Below the pieces are notes generated by a model that saw only the letters and a list, made by a program, of their open reading frames with translations, made no database searches and was not told where the DNA came from. From assembly GCA_002159075.1 (NCBI GenBank), contig LZRT01000075.1, positions 1 to 64,000 on the forward strand: 64,000 bases of DNA, written 5' to 3'. The stretch is from Bacillus thermozeamaize. GTDB taxonomy: Bacteria > Bacillota > Bacilli > ZCTH02-B2. Position numbers and translations under genes: made by a program. Every line of letters begins with the position of its first letter. Position 1 is the stretch's first letter. This document shows positions 24,246-32,725 of the stretch, piece by piece.

Positions 24246-25070
24246 TTAAGGGCGATCACAGAGCCAGATTTTCATTGCTCTCTGTTCCGCACTGCGAAAT
24301 GCCTCATGAACGTGTTCGGCCGTCTGGAGGGCGTTCCAATCCAGCAACCGGAAGGGCAGGGTGACTTGAAAGGGCGCTGAAAAGGGAAACGGTTCCAGCA
24401 GGATGCGGTCGTTTCCGTGCCATCGCACCCGGACTATCCGCTCCGCTCCGGGGGATGCCGGCATCCCGATCTCCCCCCGGGCAAACCACGCCCCCCAGGT
24501 GTCAGGCCGGCTTCCTGGCGTTGTCATGCACAAGAGCAGCGACAACAAGTCCCACAATCTGAGAAGCGCAAAGTGATACTCGGTCAACTCGTCCATTTGA
24601 CCGTCAGGCCGGAAAGCGGCTGGCGTCGATGAATGGGCCAGTTGCATGACAAGACGGCGCCGGCGCTCCGCTTCCGAATGGAGATACATCCGCGCCTGCT
24701 CCTTTTCCCTTCCTGTCAACGAACGCATCGCCTGAATAAAGCGTGCGTAATGGAGACTGCACAACAAGGCGGCATAGGCATGCTCACGCTCCACCTCGTC
24801 CACCCCTTGCCGGTAGACCGACAACCGCTCGGCCAGCGGATACGCGACGAAATCATAGGGTTCACCTGCGGGATTCAGCAGGATCTGCCGATCGGCCCGC
24901 CGCCACCCGCAGTCATGCATCCTCGCCGCCAAAATCACGGCCTCACGATACTCGTCTGACAGCGGCTTAAAATCATCATTTCCCCAAAAGGAGGCCATTT
25001 CCCCCGAGACCTTGGCATGGTCGTCCTGTGCGAAGAGATATAGCCCTTCCGGTTCGCGCCGGATGATCAT
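24246..25070 (-). CDS. DUF3891 family protein
   Basis: About 274 residues, cytosolic. The start MIIRREPEGLYLFAQDDHAKVSGEMA and the HDCGWRRAD segment are characteristic of the DUF3891 family; no biochemical role is known to me. Conserved His and Asp residues (DDHAKVSG, ARMHDCGWR, LHYARF) give it the look of a metal-dependent HD-like enzyme, but that is inference. I use the ATG at 25070, preceded by a G-rich site; the frame could extend to 25091. Monocistronic, upstream of the 6S-like RNA. Confidence 0.75.
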   Translation of the reverse strand: MIIRREPEGLYLFAQDDHAKVSGEMASFWGNDDFKPLSDEYREAVILAARMHDCGWRRADRQILLNPAGEPYDFVAYPLAERLSVYRQGVDEVEREHAYAALLCSLHYARFIQAMRSLTGREKEQARMYLHSEAERRRRLVMQLAHSSTPAAFRPDGQMDELTEYHFALLRLWDLLSLLLCMTTPGSRPDTWGAWFARGEIGMPASPGAERIVRVRWHGNDRILLEPFPFSAPFQVTLPFRLLDWNALQTAEHVHEAFRSAEQRAMKIWLCDRP

Positions 25071-25178
25071 TCCCCCACCCCGTTTCTTCAACTGCCCGTT
25101 TCCTGGCTGTTCACCAAACTGTCGTTCCTCCTTATTTTACAATGGATTCACGCCATGATAAATTGACTTTAGAGCGAA

Positions 25179-25213
25179 TGCGTCAAAGGAGTGCGTCAAA
25201 GGAGTGCGTCAAA
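25179..25213 (+). repeat. 13-bp tandem repeat duplicating the ribosome-binding site
   Basis: The unit TGCGTCAAAGGAG occurs at 25179-25191 and 25192-25204, with a partial third copy (TGCGTCAAA) at 25205-25213. Each full unit contains a Shine-Dalgarno AAAGGAG. The second lies 10 bases before the ATG of the thioredoxin-like gene. Confidence 0.85.
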
Positions 25214-25214
25214 C

Positions 25215-25748
25215 ATGAAAACCCGCCAACGTGTCTTCATCCTGCTCCTCTTGCTGATCGGAGCCGGGGTGCTGCTCTACCAGTTCAGCTTCTCAGATGG
25301 CCTGATCAATGCGCAATCACGGTTGCCGCTGGAAGGTCATCTGGCTCCAGGGTTCAAACTCGTCAGCACAGAAGGAAAGACCGTGACGCTGAAACAGTTG
25401 CAGGGGAAACCTCTCCTCCTCAACTTTTGGGCATCCTGGTGCGGGCCTTGCCAAATCGAGATGCCGGATCTGGTTGAAGCCGAAAAACGGTTTGGAAATC
25501 AAGTCCAGTTTGTCGGGATCAATCTGACGAAACAAGATAGCCGGGAAGATGCGGAACGTTTTATTCAGCAATACCGGGTCACTTATCTGAACCTGTTTGA
25601 CGATAAAGGCAAAGCCGCCAAGGATTATCAGATCACCGGCATCCCGACCAGTTTTGTCCTTGACGAAACGGGACAGATCACCTATCGAAAGCAGGGCCCG
25701 ATGTCCCTGAAGGAAATCGAACAGGTTCTCTCCGAGGTCATCAAATAA
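25215..25748 (+). CDS. Membrane-anchored TlpA/ResA-type thioredoxin
   Basis: 177 residues with one N-terminal membrane anchor (VFILLLLLIGAGVLLYQF) and an external thioredoxin domain. The active site is WASWCGPC (Cys76, Cys79), with the TlpA-family insertion (KQDSREDAERFIQQYRVTY) and the cis-Pro motif GIPTSFVL. Such proteins reduce disulfides outside the membrane, for example apocytochrome c before haem attachment (ResA). A cytochrome-maturation role fits the CcmH-like gene and oxidase 3-5 kb away but is not proved. ATG at 25215 behind a duplicated ribosome-binding site. A hairpin follows the stop. Confidence 0.88.
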   Translation: MKTRQRVFILLLLLIGAGVLLYQFSFSDGLINAQSRLPLEGHLAPGFKLVSTEGKTVTLKQLQGKPLLLNFWASWCGPCQIEMPDLVEAEKRFGNQVQFVGINLTKQDSREDAERFIQQYRVTYLNLFDDKGKAAKDYQITGIPTSFVLDETGQITYRKQGPMSLKEIEQVLSEVIK

Positions 25749-25774
25749 AACAGGCGTAACACATGCGAGAACAC

Positions 25775-25810
25775 AGACATCGCCATCCACAACAATGGAT
25801 GGCGATGTCT
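25775..25810. terminator. Perfect 15-bp hairpin between convergent genes
   Basis: 25775-25789 pairs with 25796-25810 around a six-base loop. T-tracts are poor on both sides, so terminator activity is likely but not certain. Confidence 0.6.
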
Positions 25811-25851
25811 CTGCCAAACGTTTGCCGAAGACGCCACACCGCCTCAACCGT

Positions 25852-27309
25852 TCAGTGAAATGGCGGCTGTTCCACTTCGTCAGAGGGCGGCGTCGGGTTG
25901 GCAAACGGTTCCTTCTCATAGGGGTAGATCCGGCCTGCCGGCTGAAACAGGCGGCGGTAGTACGCTTCCTGTTCATCGTGCGAAACATAGGCCAGTTCCA
26001 CGCCAGTGGCTTTGGCCAGGAAGGGATCCAGTGTGCAAAGATCGGACCGGGTCACGTCCTGCAAACTGGTCTTTCCCAATGAGACGCAGACCATCTCCAT
26101 CTCCCTGACCATGGCATTCAAAAACCGAAACAAGTTCCGGGCACTGCGTTCAATATCCAGTTTGTCCGTCATTTTGGCGTTATACACCACCAGGCTGGTC
26201 GGCGCTTCATACGGCAGGGTCTTGGCCATCTGATCCCCTACCAGCGCCATCACCGCCAGCGTCCCCAAATAGACAGCATCCGCACCGAGTGCCATCGCCT
26301 TCAAGCAATCTCCCGGCGAAGTCAATCCTCCTGTCGCGATCAGGCTGACGTCGCCGATGGCTTTCTTTTTCCACAAAAATTTGGCGGCTCGCGTCACCGC
26401 AAACAGGGTGGGCAGCCCCAAATCATCCTCCAATGTCGGGGCAGCCGCATGCGTCCCGCCTTCGGCACCATCCACCGTGATAAAATCCACCCCGGCCTCT
26501 AGCGCGATTTGCAACTCCTGTTCCAAAAAATGCGTGGCGGCAATCTTCAGTCCGACCGGCACGCCGGTTTCCTGCCGCAGTTGCCGGACCAGAGCGACGA
26601 ACTGCTCCTTCGTGTCCACGCCAGGAAGCCGGGAACGGATCTGGGCGGCGGCGCCTTCTTGCAACTCAAACGCTTCCCTGAAATCGGGACCGATATTTTT
26701 CGCCGCCGTCCGCTGCGGTGTAGAGCCTTGCGCCCCTTGCCCCAACTGAATCTCAATCGCGTCCAGCTGGCGGTACTTCTCCGGCGCATTCAGCCATCCC
26801 CCGCGGTTGTACTGGCCGATGAGCAGAGCGGCCGCTTCCCGTTCTTCTTTCAGCAGTCCTGCTTCCCCCGTATTGGTGGCGGTGCCGATCATCGTGGCGC
26901 CCTTTGCCAAGGCGATTTTCGCGCTTTTGCTCAATGCGCCTCCGAATGACATCGCTGCAATCATGAGCGGGATGGAAATGGTCAACGGTTTTCTGGCTCG
27001 CTTGCCGATGGTCACCGAGGTGGCGATGGATACATCTTCTGGCGTAGGGAACCGATGGAGATGAACGGGATTGAACAAAAACTTCTCCCACGGCGAAAAG
27101 CGATGGTGACTGCCAAGCGGCCGGCCCGGCGGCTGACCCAGGTGCGCCCGCATCACCGTTTCCATCAGGTTGATCGGCCCCACCTTCCGCGCCACCGGCA
27201 CCAGTTCAAACAGGTTTTCCGTGTACTGGTCACGGGCCATCCGTTCGACCGCTTTGTCCGTCACTTCGTTCATCAGGCTCCGGGTGAGATTGGCTAAGAA
27301 TTTCCACAT
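25852..27309 (-). CDS. YerD-like FMN-binding glutamate synthase-domain protein
   Basis: About 485 residues matching the central FMN/Fe-S domain of glutamate synthase large subunits, without the amidotransferase part. Seen: SIPLMIAAMSFGGALSKSAK, a GVDFITVDGAEGGTHAA segment, and GDVSLIATGGLTSPGDCLKAMALGADAVYLG, the TIM-barrel phosphate/FMN motifs. Stand-alone proteins of this type (B. subtilis YerD) are putative FMN oxidoreductases; substrate unknown. The first transmembrane-like stretch is weak. The start may be the ATG at 27309 (AGGTGA six bases upstream) or the GTG at 27318, which directly follows the stop codon of the small upstream gene. Confidence 0.88.
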   Translation of the reverse strand: MWKFLANLTRSLMNEVTDKAVERMARDQYTENLFELVPVARKVGPINLMETVMRAHLGQPPGRPLGSHHRFSPWEKFLFNPVHLHRFPTPEDVSIATSVTIGKRARKPLTISIPLMIAAMSFGGALSKSAKIALAKGATMIGTATNTGEAGLLKEEREAAALLIGQYNRGGWLNAPEKYRQLDAIEIQLGQGAQGSTPQRTAAKNIGPDFREAFELQEGAAAQIRSRLPGVDTKEQFVALVRQLRQETGVPVGLKIAATHFLEQELQIALEAGVDFITVDGAEGGTHAAAPTLEDDLGLPTLFAVTRAAKFLWKKKAIGDVSLIATGGLTSPGDCLKAMALGADAVYLGTLAVMALVGDQMAKTLPYEAPTSLVVYNAKMTDKLDIERSARNLFRFLNAMVREMEMVCVSLGKTSLQDVTRSDLCTLDPFLAKATGVELAYVSHDEQEAYYRRLFQPAGRIYPYEKEPFANPTPPSDEVEQPPFH

Positions 27310-27318
27310 CGTTTTCAC

Positions 27319-27591
27319 CTAATTTCCGGTGCCCTGTTGGAAACTCTTTTCCAGTTGTTCCACCTGTTGAGCCAGCGCGATGCAGATTTGCTTGACCTCG
27401 CCCAGCTGCCGGGCTGCGCTCTGCTCTTCCACGGCGATCTGATTCAAACGGTCATCCCCCAGGTTGGTCAAATCCTGAAAATGCTGGTTCTCAATGCTGG
27501 ACAACGTTCCAGCGATGGTCTGAATCCTGTTCAGTTCGGAACGAATGTAAGAGAGGCTGCGTGTTGAATGCTGCATTGTTTCGGCCATCAT
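27319..27591 (-). CDS. Small hypothetical protein upstream of the yerD-like gene
   Basis: 90 residues, all-helical in appearance and rich in Gln and Glu (RSELNRIQTIAGTLSSIENQ; CIALAQQVEQLEKSFQ), probably a short coiled coil. No family recognised. Its stop codon TAG is immediately followed by the first possible start of the FMN protein, so the two are translated in tandem and may interact. I prefer the ATG at 27591 (AAGGTGGG site) to the one at 27615. Confidence 0.7.
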   Translation of the reverse strand: MMAETMQHSTRSLSYIRSELNRIQTIAGTLSSIENQHFQDLTNLGDDRLNQIAVEEQSAARQLGEVKQICIALAQQVEQLEKSFQQGTGN

Positions 27592-27720
27592 GCATCCCAC
27601 CTTGTTCTTGATCATGTAAAAATGCTCTTGCTAACAGGTAGGATCGCACGTTGAAAACATGTCATACCTGCCTCTTTTTAGCAATTGCGACCGATTCAAA
27701 GCAATTGTGACCCATTCAAC

Positions 27721-27745
27721 CAAAAAGCCTGCACGATGTGCAGGC
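27721..27745 (-). terminator. Hairpin terminator in the intergenic region
   Basis: An 8-bp perfect stem GCCTGCAC/GTGCAGGC with loop GAT is followed on the minus strand by TTTTT. No gene is evident just upstream on that strand. Confidence 0.75.
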
Positions 27746-28124
27746 GTTCCCAAAACGTTTTTTATGAGGTAAATGTCTTTTACGGCTTGCTCATTTGCCG
27801 ATTGATGAATGAAGTTTTGTTTACTTATGAATGATCCACCTTAAAAATTTTCCTATAAGATATAGACAACCGACAAAAAACAAAATGGTTATTATAATAT
27901 TTAAAAAGTTAAAACTATACATCGAGCCACGCACCTTCAAATTTTATCCTTAATTGTATTTAGATTTTAATCATTGATAACTGTTGTGTCAATGGTAGCT
28001 AAGAGGAGGACTTATGAACCAAAAAAACATAAAACCACAAGGTAAAATGTAAATCTTTTCGAACCGTGTATGCCGCCATCCTGCGTCGGGAGGTTCTTGA
28101 ATGAATGGAGTGGAGAAGACAACG
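27746..28124. other. AT-rich gap with one 12-codon ORF
   Basis: No protein gene longer than a few dozen codons is seen in this stretch. It is much richer in A and T than its neighbours, up to about 28060. On the plus strand a perfect AGAGGAGG site precedes an ATG at 28014 that opens a 12-residue peptide (MNQKNIKPQGKM, stop at 28052). This may be a leader peptide, a remnant or chance. Confidence 0.5.
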
Positions 28125-28661
28125 TCACAAGTATTTTTTCAAAATCTCCTGAATATCTTTCTCCTCGGCATCATTTTCCTGGGGTGGCGTTTTTTCTGAA
28201 ACCGTAATGGGTCGGGCCTTCCGGAACAACCAAAATCCCAACAGGACGGCCACCAACCCCATCAACGTGTAAGGCAGATACCAGATCACAAGTCCCCAGC
28301 CCGTCCGCTCGGGAGCGCCCAGAATGGCTTTGCCGTACTTGGCCACCAGGGCATCGATGATCTCTTCCTTTTCCATCCCTTGCGCCAGCATCTGGGCGAT
28401 TTCCTCACGAATCTTGAATGCCGTAGGCAAAGTGCATTCCGCGAGCGTCAAAGATGGGCAGCCGCCGGGCGTCACCAGTTCCTTGGCCACATCCAGCACC
28501 TGTTCCCGCGTGACGGGTTGCTCTTGGTTGGCCGCAGCTTTCACGGGAACGAAAACATGCCCCGCCATCCAGAAAAGATGAAAGCAAAAAAGGAAAAGCA
28601 GCAATCGAGACGCCCGCGTTGATACGAAAAACCGTTTCCATTTCCTGGCCACAGGATGCAC
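28125..28661 (-). CDS. CcmH-like cytochrome c maturation protein with a variant cysteine motif
   Basis: 178 residues with an N-terminal membrane segment, a periplasm-type soluble helical domain and a C-terminal helix (LPYTLMGLVAVLLGFWLF). The soluble part (EIAQMLAQGMEKEEIIDALVAKYG) matches the CcmH/CycL fold, which reduces apocytochrome c before haem ligation. The usual LRCxxC is replaced by GGCPSLTLAEC (Cys68, Cys76, spacing of seven residues), so redox chemistry may differ or the domain may act only structurally. GTG start at 28661 with GGAGG eight bases upstream. It is divergent from the E1-type gene and 1.5 kb from the ba3 oxidase genes. Confidence 0.8.
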   Translation of the reverse strand: MHPVARKWKRFFVSTRASRLLLFLFCFHLFWMAGHVFVPVKAAANQEQPVTREQVLDVAKELVTPGGCPSLTLAECTLPTAFKIREEIAQMLAQGMEKEEIIDALVAKYGKAILGAPERTGWGLVIWYLPYTLMGLVAVLLGFWLFRKARPITVSEKTPPQENDAEEKDIQEILKKYL

Positions 28662-28905
28662 GTTCGGTCCTCCTCATCCAAATGCTCGGCCTGAAAGACA
28701 CGCCACCGTTCCATCACGAATCTCGAGGCTGCAGTTATTATACCATAATCCAACCTTCCCAAGCCCTCCAGAGCATTTCGATCAAACTTGACAAGAGTAT
28801 GACAGGATGGAGCGAAAGCGGCATTCTGATATAATGATGCTTGAATATCATGATGCTTGCATATCGATGCGTGAAATGACACCGCCGCGGAAAGGAGCAT
28901 CTCTG

Positions 28906-29967
28906 GTGATAAGGAAACAGGGAGAGGGCTTGACCGAAGAAGAGCAGATGCGATATTCACGACAAATACGCTTTGCGCCCATCGGTGAGGAGGGACAGCT
29001 CAAACTGCGCCAATCCCGCGTCGCGATCGTGGGAGCGGGCGCATTGGGGTCCGCCTTGGCCAATCACATGGTGCGGGCCGGTGTTGGCTATGTCCGAATC
29101 GTCGACCGCGACTTTGTCGAGATGAGCAACCTGCAGCGGCAAATGCTTTTTGACGAAGAAGACGCACAAAAGATGACGCCGAAAGCCATCGCCGCAGCGG
29201 AAAAGTTGACCGCGATCAACTCCAGCGTGCAAATCGAGCCGCACGTGGCGGATATCACCTGGCAGAATGCAGAAGAATTGCTGACCGGCGTGGATCTCAT
29301 CCTGGACGGTACGGACAATTTTTCAATCCGTTACCTGATCAACGATGTCAGTGTCAAATACGGCATTCCCTACGCTTATGGGGGAATCATCGGCGCCGCC
29401 GGGACAAGCGCCTTGTTTATCCCCGGAAAAACCCCCTGTCTGGCCTGCCTTTTTCCAGATCCTCCTCTTCCCGGAAGCACCGAAACCTGTGACACAGCAG
29501 GGGTGATCGGCCCCATCATCCATCTGATCACGGCCATCCAGGCGACGGAAGCGCTGAAATACCTGGTCGGCGATCACCAGCAGCTGAGCGGACAACTCAC
29601 CCATGTGGACTTGTGGAACAATCACTTCATCCGGTTGCAGATCGCTGACAAAACAGCGCCCGATTGCCCGGTTTGCGTCCAGCGCCGGTTCCGGTTTCTT
29701 GAAGAGCAAGAGGCGACCAGCCTGGAAACCGTGTTGTGCGGCAGAAACACCATCCAAATTCGGCCGGCTCAACCCCTAAACTATGACTTGGACGAACTGG
29801 CCCGTCGCCTGGCCCCACACGGCAGAATCGAACAAAACCGCTTTCTGGTCCGTCTCCACCTGAAAAACCACTCCCTCGTCCTCTTTCGCGACGGCCGGGT
29901 TCTCATCCAAGGCACGGACGATCTGGTGACCGCCCGCCGGTTATATGCTCAATACATTGGCACCTGA
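28906..29967 (+). CDS. MoeB/ThiF-type adenylyltransferase (E1-like)
   Basis: 353 residues. A Rossmann ATP-binding core (VAIVGAGALGSALANHM), the RQMLFDEEDAQ segment, and the adenylate-forming LDGTDNFSIRYLIND are typical of ThiF/MoeB. The catalytic Cys is in STETCDTAGVIGP and the zinc Cys pairs are CLAC and CPVC. A C-terminal region of about 70 residues with a MoaD-like look follows the E1 core; its role is unclear. The enzyme should adenylate the C-terminus of a small sulfur carrier (MoaD or ThiS). I use the GTG at 28906 (AAAGGAG eight bases upstream). No molybdopterin or thiamine genes are adjacent. Confidence 0.88.
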   Translation: MIRKQGEGLTEEEQMRYSRQIRFAPIGEEGQLKLRQSRVAIVGAGALGSALANHMVRAGVGYVRIVDRDFVEMSNLQRQMLFDEEDAQKMTPKAIAAAEKLTAINSSVQIEPHVADITWQNAEELLTGVDLILDGTDNFSIRYLINDVSVKYGIPYAYGGIIGAAGTSALFIPGKTPCLACLFPDPPLPGSTETCDTAGVIGPIIHLITAIQATEALKYLVGDHQQLSGQLTHVDLWNNHFIRLQIADKTAPDCPVCVQRRFRFLEEQEATSLETVLCGRNTIQIRPAQPLNYDLDELARRLAPHGRIEQNRFLVRLHLKNHSLVLFRDGRVLIQGTDDLVTARRLYAQYIGT

Positions 29968-29998
29968 CCAATAGAACGCTCGCATTGGCTGAACCCGC

Positions 29999-30057
29999 AT
30001 CCGCCTGTTCCGGTTGTTCACGATGTTCGTGAACACGCTGGAAGCGGCGGATTTTTT
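29999..30057 (+). terminator. Terminator of the MoeB/ThiF-type gene
   Basis: A long imperfect hairpin (outer arms near 29999-30006 and 30044-30051; inner GTTCACGA/TCGTGAAC) ends in six T. Confidence 0.8.
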
Positions 30058-30169
30058 GTTTGTGTCATCTGTATCACGGACGCATTCAAAGAATTTTTTC
30101 CCGTGCCTGGATAATCCCGAAAGAAACGGATCAATCTAAAGAAAAGAAAATACGAAAGGAGGTATAAGG

Positions 30170-30322
30170 ATGGCCGAACCGTTTCCAAAAACAGAAGAGG
30201 AGCAAGAACCGCAGGAAGAGTCAATCTCTTACCGCGGTACTTTGTTGCTCTCGATCTTGTTAGGGCTGTTCATCGTTACTGCATGGGGCTATATGTTCTA
30301 TACGTTTGTACAACGCTCGTAA
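30170..30322 (+). CDS. Cytochrome ba3 oxidase subunit IIa
   Basis: 50 residues: a charged N-terminal stretch (KTEEEQEPQEESISYRG) and one membrane helix (TLLLSILLGLFIVTAWGYMF), ending VQRS. Size, single helix and position directly before subunit II fit the small subunit IIa found in Thermus-type ba3 oxidases, where the helix stands in for the second helix of a normal subunit II. ATG at 30170 with a perfect AAAGGAGGT seven bases upstream. Function is inferred from position and topology, as the family is poorly conserved. Confidence 0.75.
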   Translation: MAEPFPKTEEEQEPQEESISYRGTLLLSILLGLFIVTAWGYMFYTFVQRS

Positions 30323-30379
30323 CCTGGTCCGTATTCGCATTGGCCGAACCGGATACTTTTTGCCTTGGGGTGAGACGCC

Positions 30380-30862
30380 TTGCACATACATAGGTATGAA
30401 CGAATCTGGCTCGTTCTCGGCGGCCTGATTTTGGTCGCTTTTTTGATCATCTTGGGAAGCTATGCCTTTATCGTCGGCAAGACACCACCAAGTCATATGG
30501 AAATGGTGGACGCCCAGACCGTTCGGACCTCGCCGCCTTTTAACAAGCCGGGTTTGTACAAGGTGGGCCCAAATGAGTACGAGGCGGTGATGCTCGGATT
30601 TGCCTTTGGATATACGCCCAACAAGATGACCATTCCGCTCGGTGCCACTGTCCATTTTCTGGTCACCTCGCCGGATGTGGTGCACGGACTGTACATTCCG
30701 AAAACCAACATCAACATGATGTTGATCCCGGGACACGTCAACCGCTTCACCCACACCTTCAACAAGCCGGGAGAGTATCTCATCTTATGCCATGAATATT
30801 GCGGGATCGGCCACCAAGCAATGTTTGCCACCATCACCGTCAATGACAACAAAACAGCTTGA
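30380..30862 (+). CDS. Cytochrome ba3 oxidase subunit II (CuA)
   Basis: 160 residues, with one N-terminal membrane helix (LVLGGLILVAFLIILGSYAF) and a cupredoxin domain outside. CuA ligands are complete: His102 (VVHGL), Cys137, Glu139 carbonyl, Cys141, His145 and Met148 (LCHEYCGIGHQAM). It accepts electrons from cytochrome c or a blue copper protein and passes them to haem b in subunit I. The start is a TTG at 30380 with a GGGGTGAG site. It lies between the subunit IIa gene and the subunit I gene, 99 bp before the latter. Confidence 0.92.
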   Translation: MHIHRYERIWLVLGGLILVAFLIILGSYAFIVGKTPPSHMEMVDAQTVRTSPPFNKPGLYKVGPNEYEAVMLGFAFGYTPNKMTIPLGATVHFLVTSPDVVHGLYIPKTNINMMLIPGHVNRFTHTFNKPGEYLILCHEYCGIGHQAMFATITVNDNKTA

Positions 30863-30961
30863 GGGGCTGAACAGCTTTCGGGATGAAGCGGCTTGGCGGC
30901 TTCACCCTGAGGATCATGTGTCTTGACGTTACGAGAGGAATCGCTAAGGAGGTTGGAGTGA

Positions 30962-32659
30962 ATGCGTCAACATGTCACAACCATCGGAAACCGTACATCT
31001 CCGGATACCTCGGTGCATGACTTTGTGCCACAAGACCGGCTGCTGATCAGCGCTTATGTGTGGGTCGGTTATGTCATGTTGCTGCTCGGGGTCATTGCCG
31101 GTTTGTTGCAGGTGCTCGACAGAACTGGTCTGTTGAACCTGCCCCGTCCGGTAATTTATTATCAACTCCTAACCGCACATGGGATTGTGCTGGCTCTTGT
31201 GTTTACCACCTTTTTCATTGTCGGATACCTGCTCGCCGGGGTGGCCAAGACAATGGGCGGCCGGCTGATTCCTGCGGCCAGAAATTGGGGGTGGGCAGGA
31301 TTTTACACGATGACCGCTGGTGTCGTCATCACGCTGGTGGAAGTGATCAGTAATCGCGGCACGGTACTCTACACCTTTTATGCGCCAATGGGGGCTTCTG
31401 CCGCCTTTTACATCGGATTGGCCTTGCTGGTGGTCGGCAGCTGGTTAAGCGGCATCGCCATCTTCATTCAATACGGCCGTTGGCGGCGTGAACACCCGGG
31501 TCAGCGCTCGCCGCTGTTTGCCTTTATGGCGGTGGCTACGTTCGTCCTTTGGATCGTCGCGACGATCGGTGTTGCTGTGGAAGTGGTCTTTCTGCTGATC
31601 CCGTGGGCGCTCGGCTGGACCGAAACAGTCAATGTGATGCTCTCCCGCGCTTTGTTCTGGTATTTTGGTCACCCGCTCGTTTATTTCTGGCTGCTTCCGG
31701 TATACATCATCTGGTACATCAGCCTGCCGAAAATTATCGGCAGTCATATCTTCAGCGATTCTCTGGCAAGGCTTGCCTTCATCTTGCTGATCATCTTTTC
31801 CTTGCCGGTCGGATTCCACCATGATCTGACCGCACCGGGAATACCGGCAGGATGGAAGTACCTGCAGGTCGCCTTGACCATGGCCGTAGTATTTCCTTCC
31901 ATGATGACCGCGTTTGCCGTTGTCGGAACGTTGGAACAGGCAGGGAGGAAGAAAGGGGGGCGGGGGCTATTGTCCTGGATGGCTAAACTGCCCTGGGGTG
32001 ATGCCCGTTTTCTCGCCATGTTTATCGCGATGCTGGCGTTCATCCCTGTCGGCGCATCGGGCATCATCAATGGCAGCTTCCAATTAAACCAGCTTGTACA
32101 CAATACCTTGTTCATCACGGGACATTTCCACTTGGCAATCGCCACCACGACCGTTCTGACATTTTTCGCCGCTTCATACTATCTCATCCCCACCTTGACC
32201 GGCCGGGTATTTACGGCAACCATGAACCGACTGGGCATCTTTCAGGCTTTGTTCTGGGGAGGCGGTATGATAACGATGTCCATCGCCATGTATATTAGCG
32301 GTATTTTAGGAGAACCTCGCCGGACCAGTTTCACCACGTACATGGATCACCCGGTTCGGGAGGCATGGACGCCCTACCATATTTGGATGGCGATTGGCGG
32401 GACCCTGGCGTTTATTGGAGGTATCCTTTTTCTCATCATCGTGGCCAACCTGTTTTTCTTCGCACCCAAGGCAACAGAGAAGATCCAGTTTCCGATCGCT
32501 GAAACGGTCGAAGACATCCAGTCCACACCGGCCATTCTCGAACGGTGGAGTATCTGGATCCCGGTGATGATCGGACTGGTCACAGTGGCCTACCTGATTC
32601 CGACCTGGAACTTGTTCGTCAATGCACCTCCAGGAATGCCCCCCATTCAGACCTGGTAA
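30962..32659 (+). CDS. Cytochrome ba3 oxidase subunit I
   Basis: 565 residues with about 13 membrane helices, the catalytic haem-copper subunit. Typical signs: LLTAHGIVLALVFTTFF (low-spin haem His), WYFGHPLVYFWLLPVY (His-Tyr pair and CuB His), SVPVGFHHDL-like region LPVGFHHDLTAPG (CuB His pair), and HFHLAIATTTVLTFFAASYY (haem His residues). It lacks the D-channel signature of A-type enzymes, as expected for B-type oxidases adapted to low oxygen. No subunit III gene follows; a terminator closes the operon. ATG at 30962, GGAGGTTGGAGTGA upstream. Confidence 0.94.
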   Translation: MRQHVTTIGNRTSPDTSVHDFVPQDRLLISAYVWVGYVMLLLGVIAGLLQVLDRTGLLNLPRPVIYYQLLTAHGIVLALVFTTFFIVGYLLAGVAKTMGGRLIPAARNWGWAGFYTMTAGVVITLVEVISNRGTVLYTFYAPMGASAAFYIGLALLVVGSWLSGIAIFIQYGRWRREHPGQRSPLFAFMAVATFVLWIVATIGVAVEVVFLLIPWALGWTETVNVMLSRALFWYFGHPLVYFWLLPVYIIWYISLPKIIGSHIFSDSLARLAFILLIIFSLPVGFHHDLTAPGIPAGWKYLQVALTMAVVFPSMMTAFAVVGTLEQAGRKKGGRGLLSWMAKLPWGDARFLAMFIAMLAFIPVGASGIINGSFQLNQLVHNTLFITGHFHLAIATTTVLTFFAASYYLIPTLTGRVFTATMNRLGIFQALFWGGGMITMSIAMYISGILGEPRRTSFTTYMDHPVREAWTPYHIWMAIGGTLAFIGGILFLIIVANLFFFAPKATEKIQFPIAETVEDIQSTPAILERWSIWIPVMIGLVTVAYLIPTWNLFVNAPPGMPPIQTW

Positions 32660-32670
32660 ATCGCAAAAAC

Positions 32671-32696
32671 GGCACCCCAGCAGAGGGTGCCTTTTT
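32671..32696 (+). terminator. Terminator of the ba3 oxidase operon
   Basis: A 7-bp GC-rich stem (32671-32677 with 32685-32691) and then five T. Confidence 0.9.
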
Positions 32697-32725
32697 GCCT
32701 TTGTATGACGCTTTTCATGCCACTT

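Noticed and set aside
28807-28905. Upstream extension of the MoeB/ThiF-type gene to 28807
   Set aside because: The extra 33 residues have no similarity to the family, and AAAGGAG lies at the right distance only for the GTG at 28906.
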